The notes beneath the pieces were generated by a model. It ran no database searches, was not told the DNA's origin, and was given only the letters and a program-made list of their open reading frames with translations. Of a DNA stretch of 64,000 bases, positions 27,201-39,200 are shown one piece after another; position 1 is the first letter of the stretch; every line of letters begins with the position of its first letter. The DNA comes from Leptasterias polaris. Taxonomy: Eukaryota > Echinodermata > Asteroidea > Forcipulatida > Asteriidae. The translations under genes and the position numbers were made by a program. The stretch covers positions 2,687,001 through 2,751,000 of the forward strand of contig JAZGTN010000026.1 of assembly GCA_037783415.1 (NCBI GenBank). Reading direction: 5' to 3'.

Positions 27201-30200
27201 TGAGTAACGTTACCGTCGTTGGGGATCTCGCTGTGACTGGGGACATGGAAGCAGAAACAGTGTTTGGAAGAAACTTTGATGACTTTGTAGCCGATGCTGT
27301 GAATCTCACTGGGAATGCTACAATCACAGGTTCGGGATTTAGTTCATGAAATTTTGCAATTTCTCTGTAATGCCACATAGCTTTACAGGCCTGTGAATTT
27401 CTAGGAAATTTGCCTGATGTCAGGCGTTGACATAGATATTCCTGCAACATCAGATTTTTGTTGTTGAAAGAGTTCAAGGTGCATTGTAGACAAGAAAGAA
27501 AGAAATCATGTGATGACCAGACATCTTAATTTCTGTTTGCAGTGATGTAGAGAGTCTGTTAACTTCTACATGTGACATCCTGTAGATTCAGGGAGCTTCA
27601 TCTTCTGACAAACAGGAGACAATTATCCATTGTTTCAGGATGTTTCACTTTTATACAATCACAGTCCTAGAAGTAATATTTCATTTTTATAAGTATTGGT
27701 CAGGGCTCGGTGATCACCAAAGTGATTTCAAGCTGTTATGCTGTTTCTCTCATCTTTTTTTTTGGTAATGTGTAAAAGTCTAATTTTTATTTTTTGTTTG
27801 GGTGCATACCACAGGATCGAAAACTCTCGCAGGGACTCTAACTGCTGAAAGCACTGTGCGGGCAATGAAAACTGTGGATGGCATTTATATTGAGGACATC
27901 GTCACTAAGGATGGTAGGTACCAGACCAGTTTATTCATGCATCATCTTGATTTATTATACACCCTGCTTTGATTCTCATACTGAGGTTGATGTCTATGTC
28001 AAATTCTAATTATCCATATTGGACAGGTGCCTGTCAACTGTTAGAAGTTGACATTTAGAAGTTGACATTTAGCCTTCGAGAAAGACTCTGCTAGGGTCGA
28101 AACGTCAGGCCACTAACTTATTTTTTGCTTTTTTCAAATTCTATACTGTAACTCTTTGAGGCCCAAACTGAGGTTCATATGTAGCAGTCTGGTGCCTTGA
28201 CAATTTAAATTAATTCTTAGTTTATTTTATACAACAGGATATCAGGTGATAACGGGACTCAAGACTTTCACCCAAATGGTCACCTCCAACCAGCATGTCA
28301 CAGTAACAGGTATAGCCAAACTCACACAAACTCAATAGTTATTACTTCACTGAAATATCCAATCCTCCAAATAACCATTTCACAAAGCACTTGGTAGACA
28401 CCAGAGACCTACTATGGTTGGCATAGTGGTATGGTACTCGCCATGCACCTCTGGGACCCGGTTCGAATCCCGCAAGGGGGGGTGGCACTATGTGGATTGG
28501 GTTTTCAGTCCCTCTGATTGTGTGGGTTTTCCCTGGAATAATTCTTTAGAATCTAAAAACTGAAACTTCCTTCTTTGTTTTCTCTCCATGGGGTTCTTGG
28601 CTTGTATAGTGATGAAGTTTGCTTTTCTGATAGTTTTTAGCTTTACACTAAGAATTAATAAATGAAATAAAATGAAATTACTTTCAATTAGCTCAATAGA
28701 AGTGCTAGTAATATAGTAATATAACTGCCAAGTTAAGCACCATTGACTGTGGTCAGTAATTGGATGGGAGACCAGGGGCTGATCTTAGCTGTGTAGCTCT
28801 CTTAGTTGCTAAGCAAAGTGTGATGTCACAATACAAATCACTTGCCCGATCGGCTGCACAATGCGCTCTGTGTGAGCATGTGTAGAGTATCCATGTTGTT
28901 TATGGGATGCACATTTGAACATACTTGTGTGGATCTTGCACTATAGAAAAGAATAAAGTATTGATCACATGCCCACGTTACACACGTTACACACACGCTC
29001 TATGGAACAATCAATGTAGACAGATGCATGGATTCCTGGCCTAAGTGAACTTTAGGATGAATTCTTGATAATAAGACATATTTGGCGTGTTGTTGCCAAT
29101 CTGTTTAGTGCATCAGACTTAAGTTCTGGTGGCTAAGTCATCAGCATGTGGGTTTGAATCCCGGTCATGACACTTGTGTCCTTGACCAAGACACAATTGC
29201 TTCTCTTCACCCAGGGGTAAATGGGTACCTGTGAGGGCAGAGATGGTTCTTGTGATTGATTTAGCTTGGTGCGCTACATATTTGGCAGCACAGGCTGTAT
29301 ACTCCCAAGGGAGCTGAGATGGTTTAAGGAATGAAATAAATGGCCCAGTGACCAGGGATAAATGTTGGAGCACCGTGAGCGTTACTGAGTGGCAGATTTA
29401 AGAGGTATATGAGAAGCCACTATTATTATTATATTTGTACTTCTTCCTATAAACAGAGTTAGTGAATGGGTTCGACATCTCGGCTATCTACGCAAGGTGC
29501 TTTAAGCTCGGGATCTTCCAGAATATCACAGCAGTCATGGAGTTTGTTCAAGACATCCAGACAGAGGACATCATTATCTATGGCTTAGTGGATGGGGTAG
29601 ACTTAGATCTGGAAGCAGTGACGCTGAACACCAGTCAGACGCTACAGGGTGCTATCTTCTTTAATGCCATCACAACCATGAACGGCAATCTGACAGTTGG
29701 GGGTATAGTTCATGATCATTATCTTGACATTGGCTAATAGACTGATCGAAATCTTGACACTCCTCCCAAAAGAGATTTACACATGGTTGTAAATAAAGCA
29801 ACATTATTCTTTCAATAAGTTTACTAGTTATAGTTAATTCCTATTTGCCACACTATGCAGAGCTTCAAACATCACTTATCTTGAGCCCCGCCCACTTTTG
29901 CAAATGCCTAGCATGAACCTGGATTTTTTTAAACTTTGTGATTGTTGTTTTTTGTGCAAGTTCCCCTATAACAGATTTTCTGCTAATTTGTGTGCATTTG
30001 AATACCATCTTTTAAAAAAACCTTTGTTTATTAGCACTTTGTATTTTAGATTATTGAAGACCTATTAGAACGCACTCCGCGGCAGTGAAGTTAATAACAG
30101 AAGTCCCCTCGATCCACTAAGCGAAAGTAGTAGTACCGGCCGATTTCTTATAGTTAATAAAAGCAGGACAGTTCTTTTCAGAACTAAGTAGTCTCGTGAA

Positions 30201-33200
30201 TTCCGAAATCAACACCACGGCAGTAGAATATACAGCAAGACAAGTTCTGAAGAACAAATCTACATAGCGAAGTAGATATACACACATGGTGTTACAGCAA
30301 ACTGAATATACATCGATACCTGACCATGCAATGCCTCAAAACCCAAATAGACTTTTGCTTCTTTAGAGGCCTTCCTGCATTTGGTGCTATAAATTTGTTA
30401 ATTATTATTATTATTTTTATTATTTCATTTTATCACAGCTACAAAAGAAGGATCACATTTTTCTTTGTGTCGGTTACTCCTGGAGTTGGGCTACGGACGT
30501 CCCATAGGCTTAGATCTGAAGGTTCTCTGTAGGATCCTCGCTGTTCCCATTATTATCATCTTCAAGCGAGCATGCTGCTACTAAAATCACTTCATTGCAT
30601 GCCCAGAGCTCAACAAGATCTAACTTAAGAAGAAACAAATTTCTCTATAAGCGAGTCAGGGCTGGAGTCTTAGTGAAATGAATTTAAAATTGTAGCAATA
30701 ATAATGCAGAAAAGAATAAACAAATTCAAAATTGGATAACTTGGAAGTTCTGTCCTGGGTGCTCCACCGAATTGCTATGATATGTTGGTGAGTTTGAATG
30801 TTGTTGTTAAAGGCATTGTCACTATGCTTCTGTATCGCAGGGACAGTGGGTGGAGTTACCCTCTCCGACCTCATGCAGGACCGAGCTACACTCTCTGGGG
30901 ATGATGCCGTCCACGGTGAGCTGACCTTTCAGGGTCATGTGACTTTCAATCAGAATGTCTCTGCCGCCCTCTTTGATGGGATTTCGCTGTCGGGGTTGTG
31001 GAGGACGCACAAGGCTCTGCGGGAACGAGTCTGGAGAGACATTGGGAACCTGATGCTGATTGCAGAGGACCAGTGTAAAGCAATAGATAAGCTGCAGGAT
31101 TTATATTCTAGTAAGTAACCAGGGAACATTCCCTTCCCAGGTTGTATCGTAAACTTTGGTGTGATCCCTGGCTACACAGCATGCGAGTAGTTATAGGTTG
31201 AATAGCTTCTGACTGGCACACACAAACAAAGATATTGACAAAATAGGGAGACTGTTAAACATAAGGGCCAGGGATCTAAATAGCTCAGTTGGTCGAGCGC
31301 CAGCACGTTAATCCAGAGGTTGCAGGTTCAAATCCCGCCCTATTCAATTTTTCTTTGTTCAACCCCCAAACTATTGTTATTATCATAAACACCCTCCGTT
31401 GTCCTGTATACTTTCAGATGCTTTGGCATTGTTGGCTCACGTTTCTGAGATTAGGGCTGAATAGCTAAGTTGATAAAGCGCCGGCACGTTAATCCAAAGG
31501 TCACAGGTTCAAATCCCACCCCAGTAAATTTGTATTTGTTCAACCCCCAAACTATAGTTATTATCATAAAAACCCTCCCTTGTCCTATGTACTTTCAGAT
31601 GCTTTGGCATTGTTGACTCACGTTTCTGAGATACAAGAGATAGCTTTTCGGGTAGAGAGCTTTGAGGCATTTTTACTGGACGGGGTTCAGCATCTGGCTC
31701 TAGCTATCAACGCAGACAGTGTCCGCAACCTATGTGTGGATAGCTATATCTACATTTGGAATAGCACTACCTACTCATTCCAGGAAAAAGGTTTGTGTGA
31801 CCCATTTCACCCGTCATCACTCACTATAATCTGCTCTCCTGAAGACAAGCAGGGTATAGAGTTCGGGCAGCTTGGGGTTGTATGCTCCCCAGGGAGTTGA
31901 GAAAGTTTGAGGAATGGTCCAAGTATACCTGCTGAACAGGGATAATAATGTTGTAAAATGCCTTGATCTAGCTACTAAGATAAACAGGCTATATAGGAAA
32001 ACATAACTATGATCTTCTTAAGAAAGGGTCCATTTTGAGAAAAAAGCTCACATATTTTTTGAGAACATTGATTTTCAAGAGAAGTGGCCACATCATGGAA
32101 GGGTTCTGGTTGCAGACTTCTCGCAGCTCTCATAAACTGTTTCTGTCAGTGAATGTTAAGAGTAGAGACCAGGGTCCAGTTTTGAAGAGCTGCTTTAGCC
32201 CAAAGTCTATCTAAGCACAGCAAAATTATGCTTACCAGAAAATGGTTACCAGCTAAAATACCATTTCACATGTAGCATAGCATATGTGACTGGTATCCTG
32301 CTCGTTTTTTGCTTAGCTCAACATTTTAAAGCAATATTGACTAGAAGTTCATACAGGCTTCACCTGATCAACCAATCTCACCTGAAAAAACAAAATGTAC
32401 CCCTAATACATTTAGTCCAGCACGAACATCATGACAAGACTAATAAAAGTGACAGCTGAAATTTTGCTTTTTTGAAGGTCCCATATCCAGTGGGTGCATG
32501 TAGCTATGCAATTTGAACCTACTGCTGGAGTTTGGTGACTGTACAGCCAGTTTTCATTAAAATTGCGACTTTCGTTGGTTTGTTTACTTGTTTGCAGCTG
32601 CCTTCCCATCGAACGGCGGAAAGAGCTGGCATGCATTTGTGAGTGGAGAGACACAATATCTTGCCTTGGCCAATGAAGGTATCAATCCGTGTTATGGAGG
32701 TAAGAATTAAAAGATTCACTCTGACCTGAAATACTTTGTAAACACAAACTAAAGCAAAATTATTCTTTCAACAACCTGAGCATTAACCCTCTTCCTTACT
32801 AAACTGCACTCATACCCCCTCTTCCTTTAGGTGACTTTAGTCGACTGCACTCATACCCCCTCTTCCTTACCATAGGTGACTTTAGTCGACTGCACTCATA
32901 CCCCCTCTTCCTTACCATAGGTGACTTAAGTCGACTGCACTCATACCCCCTCTTCCTTACCGTAGGTGACTTAATTAAGTCGACAGCACTCGACTATTTG
33001 TGCTTGAAATGCTGCAGTTTTTGAGAAATAAGTAAACCAGTTAGTTTTGAGTGTCAAAAACTCAATGTTTAAAAACAGTGAAAGCGTTTAAGGTTTTCCC
33101 CACTTTTTTCTTGTGATTCCAATGACTGATTGAGCTTTCACAGGTTTGTTATTTCATGTTTATGTTGGGTCACGACAAGTGTGGATACTGGTTGTTCCTG

Positions 33201-36200
33201 CCGAATTCCAGGGCCCTAAGTTTGTTTATGTCGCAATTTTGAAAAGCGCCCTCTGTATCCGTATTTGTGTGGCGAGACTGTGGTCCGAGAAAGAGAGTAT
33301 CTAACGCTAAAAAAATAAACAAACTAAAGTCACAGTTTTCACTTTCTGGTGATACAAGACTCTTATTATTCACTTGAAATGATGCCTTGCCTATTACATT
33401 CACCTTTCACTACTTTAAAACAACAAACTTAATGCTTTACCTTAAGAAACTGAGTAAAGATGTATCAATCAGAGAGAGAGGTTGAAAAACTGTATTTTCA
33501 CCATCGTCTCGACACCCTGGATCTGCTACTTGTCAAGAGGGGGCGCTATACACAAAGGGGGATGATTTTGGCACTAACACTGGTCTTTGACAACTACCAT
33601 TGTGATACATGTTTAATCCATTTTCCCCCACACAGAATCCAATGTGACCAATGTTATCTTCTATAATGACGGCAGTCAGTTTGTGGAGCTTCAGCGATTG
33701 GATGCCATGGAGACCAGAGAGATTGATACAACATTCATTGGGACCAACCTGTACCTCATTCAGGCTAATGCCAGAACCACCACTGATACCTTCCTCTACC
33801 TGCAGGGAGAAGACGGTCTCTTCCATCTAGTCCAAAACTTTACCCTTGGAGGTGAGAACAAGATAATTATAGTAACAGTTTATATTTACTTTGCACAGGT
33901 ATCCACAGTGTTTGACACTTATAATGAATGAACATTACAACTCGGCCTGTCTACCATGGGCAGTGCGCCGTATCGATACCTCCTGTCACTAACCCCTGGT
34001 AGTCATGTGCTGAATACGCTGATTGGCTCCCAAAAGTGACTGATTTATGTGCATGTTTGTTAACAACTTTTGAACGCTTGTATTGCGCTTGTAGGACGCT
34101 TAGTACGCACCTGTCAAAATACTTGCATTTTGACACAATTCCTTTTCAAACGAGTCATTTTTTTACATGGTCACCCTGAACTACATACAGTCATACATGA
34201 CACAAGATCAAAGAAGAATGAGAGGGCACCAGTTGCTCTATGATCTGATGCCGGTTTGCGGGCTACCATACTTGAGTGCATGCATAGAGTGGATTGGCCA
34301 TTGGCCATTGGCCTAATTGAAACATTCCATATACTGGTTATTTTTGCTTTGCAGAATATTTTTTAGTAATATTTTCTTCTTAAGCAGCTCCTGGATTGGC
34401 CCCAGACCTTGTGTCTGATGCACTAGACCTATGGCCATGATACAAAATGAAGGCCACCAAGTGGGTCAGTACCTCTCCTTTGAACTCTTTTTGTGTGTGT
34501 TTCTACTTTATTCCATCCAGGAGCTTCTTCTGTAGAGTTTGTTCACATCGAGGATGACACGTTCCTTGTGTTTGCTGCAATCAATCTGGACCAAAGTCCT
34601 ATCTTTATGTACAATCACCAGGTAAGACTGTTTGCAATGCCATGTGGCTTCAAATTGGTCTATTGTTTAATCCTTGAGAGACCATAGCGGCCAGAAACGA
34701 CTTTTCCCTGAAAATGGCTGCCAAATTTGACTGAATTCCATTAAACCAAGAAGGCTTGAAGGTTGTGCTCTGCATTTATGATTTTCCTTTGAACAAACTT
34801 CATATTATTTTGGCTATATCCTACACCAATGTGTTAAGTATTGTTTTACCACAGTAATAGATTGTGATTTTTTTATTGGTTGAGAACCAATCATGTGATG
34901 TGCTACAAAGGCACATGTACATGGCTGAGAGGAACATGAGTGATGTACCCCAATGGGTACATTACCTTGATCGTGCCCACTGTTGGATTGTTTCCAGCGC
35001 CTTGTACAATTATTACAAAAAGCTGGTTTGAGATATTAATTACACTGGTACTAGGTAAATTTATTTACATTCCTGTGTGATTTGCCGTAGGGAACCAGGA
35101 GGCAATATTTCTGTCAATGACCGCCATTGTTGTGTACAATTCATTCACCACGATTTGTCAACATTTTTAACTGTGCTAATTTCTTTGTAATGATGTTGGA
35201 AGAATGACAACAGATCACCTCCAAAGAAGAGGAGTCTATTACCATGGTATAACAATTGATGCAGGCTGTGGTGGGATACACCCTCTGGGCAATGGGGGCA
35301 ACTCGGGTGCCATTTGCCCCCTCGCTGTACAAAACACCATGGACCCCATCACAGCATGCAACAATTGTTTACTGTATACTCACTGCTTTTACTGAGTTCT
35401 ACAGCAAAATATCCACATACTACTCGGATGAGATTCTAACCAATTATTATTATTATTATTATTATTTATTCGGCCAAAACATTCTTAAATACAAACATGT
35501 ACATACAAAGTAAGAAATGTCATACATCAAGGACAGTCAAGATGAAAGATTAATTGTATAACAATACCAATCAAAAAGAATAGATATAATAGAGGTACAG
35601 TAGGTATGAATGAGATACATGTATGGGTGGGGATGAGAAATGTATAGAAGGGGAGCGGATTGGGGAAGTGGGGAAGTGGGAGGGAGTACAACAAGCAGAG
35701 TAAGGACAATCCAATCTAAGATGGCCAGGAAGAACAAAAGTGAAAACACTGTGACTCAAAAGCCTGTTCATCCAATCATAGGTTGGTAACAAGAAATAAT
35801 TTTACAAACAAAATAAATATATATATAAACCTATAAATACATGTAATATGAGAAAGTAAATCTGGAAATTAAAAATGCTATAATTGAGGGTAATATATAT
35901 GAATAATAATTAAATAAGTAAATAAATTAATAAATATCTGCTCAATAAGTCAATGAATTTAAATGAAAAATAAAGTAGCATAAATAAAAATTAAATAAAT
36001 CATAAAGAAAGACAATTAGTGATAAACAAGTAAGCACTGCAACATACAAACGAGCTGAAAAAAATGCATCAAAACAAAGACAAGAACAATCAGACATACC
36101 CATACAGAAAAACCATAACAGATACCGTACACATGCGAGTAAACAAGCAAATTTACAATAATATGAACAGTCTAATACAAACGTAACACAAACAACCATT

Positions 36201-39200
36201 TTAACAGGCAACATAAAACGACAAACATTCAGACAACCCATAATGATTAATGAACAAATAAATATCAAAAATTACCAACAAACGATTAAATGTAGCAGAA
36301 AACAAACAACCAAATTAATAGACAGACAGGTAACACAGAAACACAAACAATCAAAGATAAACCTCAGCACATACTCAAACACATGAGATAATGTAATGTA
36401 ACAAACGTTTCAAAAATCAGACAATTTTGCATGTAACAAACAAACAAACAAACAAAATAGAGAACCCTATACAATTTTAATAATGATACATGAAGGAAAG
36501 AAAACTGACTGGTAAAGTTTGAAATAAATATTAGTTGAGCAAATAAACCCGACCGAACCAGGACCCGAACCCGAGATCCCTGGACTTCCGTTCCAGCGCT
36601 GGAACAGGAATCCAGAGGTCCCATCAGGAATTCGAATGGGCATGCTAGGTGGTCTAGTGGTAAGACATCTGCTTTAGAATAGCCTTGGTTCTGGGTTTAA
36701 ATCCCACCAAAGAAGAATGGCCCATTCACCACTGAAGTGGGCAGATTGTAGATACAGTTGTGAAGAGTTGATGATTGGATATCATCAAAAGTCATGAATG
36801 AGGTAAAAATTCTCTGTACAAAAACGGACCATATATTTGAATTGTGACATCAGCGAACGCTTTTGGATTTTTACAAAAATTCCTCTCTTATGAAGGGTAT
36901 CAAACACAGTGGCATTTTACACCATTTTAACGTGAGGTTCGAGGCTTGCAATTTTCCCCCCATTTTCTTAGAGACTTCTCTATCTGTTGGAATATGAGTA
37001 TAATCACAAAACTGAATTTGATCTTGGAGCCACTCTTTAAAATTTGTTAACTTGTCTCTTTGAGTCACACTGCAGTAAGAAATTTATCATTGAAAAATGT
37101 CCATCTTCTATACAGAGCGGCCTGTTTGACCTTCACCAATACATACCAACCAGCTACGCCGCATCAGTAGAAGTCTACAAACACCAGGACAATGTGGGGT
37201 TGGTAGTTGCCAACCACGCCCAGCGATTAGCCAACAATAAGATCTCCTACAATGTACCAGTCTTGGTTAGTTTGACATCATTCTTGATTCCATTATCCTC
37301 GAATACTGGGTTATATAGTGCTCTATCACACCCCAAGGGGTGTATCAAAACGCTCATTATTTGTTAGGATAAGCAGAGCTTTGTTTTTAATATGAGACCC
37401 ATTTATGTTGCACCGTATAAGTGTTCACAAGGTGCTGCGGTGCATTCAGCAACCACTGCCAGAAACACCGGGGCAAACCCCTTCTCTCGCAATAAGTGTA
37501 ACTGGGTTCTTTTACGTGCATTACACAACACATGGGACCTATGGCTTCACATCCCATCCGAAGGACAAAGCAATAATGGTTAAGTGTCTTGCTTAGGGAC
37601 ACAGGTGTCAAGACCGGGGCTCAAATCCACACTTTGCCGATCAGAAACACCAGAGCTCGAGTCTTGCTTAGGGACACAGGTGTCAAGACCGGGGCTCAAA
37701 TCCACACTTTGCCGATCAGAAACACCAGAGCTGCAAGTTCTTCCAATCATCAGTTAAGTGTCTTGGTCACGTTGTTTCCAGTGAAGGAGTCAGTACAGAT
37801 CCCAGTAAGATAGACGCTGTCAAGACATGGCCCGTTCCGACCACTGCGAAAGAACTGAAATCCTTTCTAGGATTCGCTGGGTACTACCGTCGTTTCGTTG
37901 AAGGTTTCTCATCCATTGCCAAACGATTGAATGAGCTGACTAATGGCTGTGATCTGACAAAGAAGCGTTTCCGGAAGACAACCACGAAGAGAAAGAGCAA
38001 AACGACACTTCGAAGTCCAAATGAACCATTCGGCGATTTATGGTCTAAAGAGTGCCAACAATCCTTTGACACAATAATAGAGAAACTCACGACTGCTCCT
38101 GTGTTAGGATTTGTCGACTACAAAAAGCCCTTCGTGATACACACAGATGCAAGTGGGATCGGCTTGGGGGCAGCCCTGTACCAAGAACAAGAAGACAGTA
38201 AACTCAGAGTGATAGCCTATGCAAGTCGAGGGCTTTCCAAGAGTGAACTAAACTACCCGGCTCACAAATGGGAGTTTTTAGCTCTAAAATGGGCTATTAC
38301 TGATAAGTTCCACGACTACCTATATGGTACCAAATTCACTGTCCTGACTGACAACAATCCGCTGACCTATGTACTCACCACGGCCAAGTTGGATGCCACT
38401 GGTCATAGGTGGCTAGCAGCCCTTGCCAACTACAACTTTGATATCAAGTATCGTCCTGGTTGTAAGAATACCGACGCAGATGGGTTATCCAGAAGACCAC
38501 AACAACCACCAAGAGACGACGACGAATCAATCCAAATTGAAGACCGTATCAGTCTACTACGAAACAAAATAAACCAAGGCAGTCAAAATGAAGACGTCAG
38601 CACCTGCACACGTGAGGTTTTCCAGGCAATCTGTCAAAATCGCAGAATTGATGTTCTGGCGAATAACTCTACAAACAGTCAAGAAGACGAGAATCCCCCT
38701 CTGGTCGAAAGTTTGACTGATTCTACACAAGCCGTTCCATCGGAATTCATTGAGTTAGAACCAACGACATTGCCAAAAATGGATTCCATTGATTGGCAAT
38801 CTTTTCAACGGGAAGATGAGGTCTTGCGACAAATAATTCACTTCTTTGAAGAAGAGTATAAGCCTACAAAAGAAGAGCGAGCATCATTACAAAATGAAGC
38901 CAAAATACTCTTACGCCAGTGGGACAAGTTATTCCTCAGAGATGGAGTGTTGTATAGAAAGAGTACTAGTCATGATGGTCGCAAAATCCTACAATTGGTT
39001 TTGCCTAAAAGCCAACGACGACAAGCTCTTCACGGTTTGCATGACGATGTTGGACATCTTGGAGAAGACAGGACGTTAGACTTGGTTCGTTCCTGATTTT
39101 ACTGGCCACTTATGGCAGCAGATGTCGAGGAGAAATGTCGGACATGTGAGAGGTGTGTAAGACGGAAAAGGCGAGCTGTGAAGGCTGCACCATTAGTTTC

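Noticed and set aside
28726..28776. 5S rRNA gene
   Set aside because: Only the internal half is present; the 5' and 3' ends of 5S are missing.
31418..31455. A separate exon between 34 and 35
   Set aside because: Only 32 bases match exon 35, no donor follows and the frame stops. It is a duplicated decoy.
35942..36268. 108-codon minus-strand ORF rich in Cys, Phe and Leu
   Set aside because: It arises from A-rich low-complexity sequence; composition is not protein-like.
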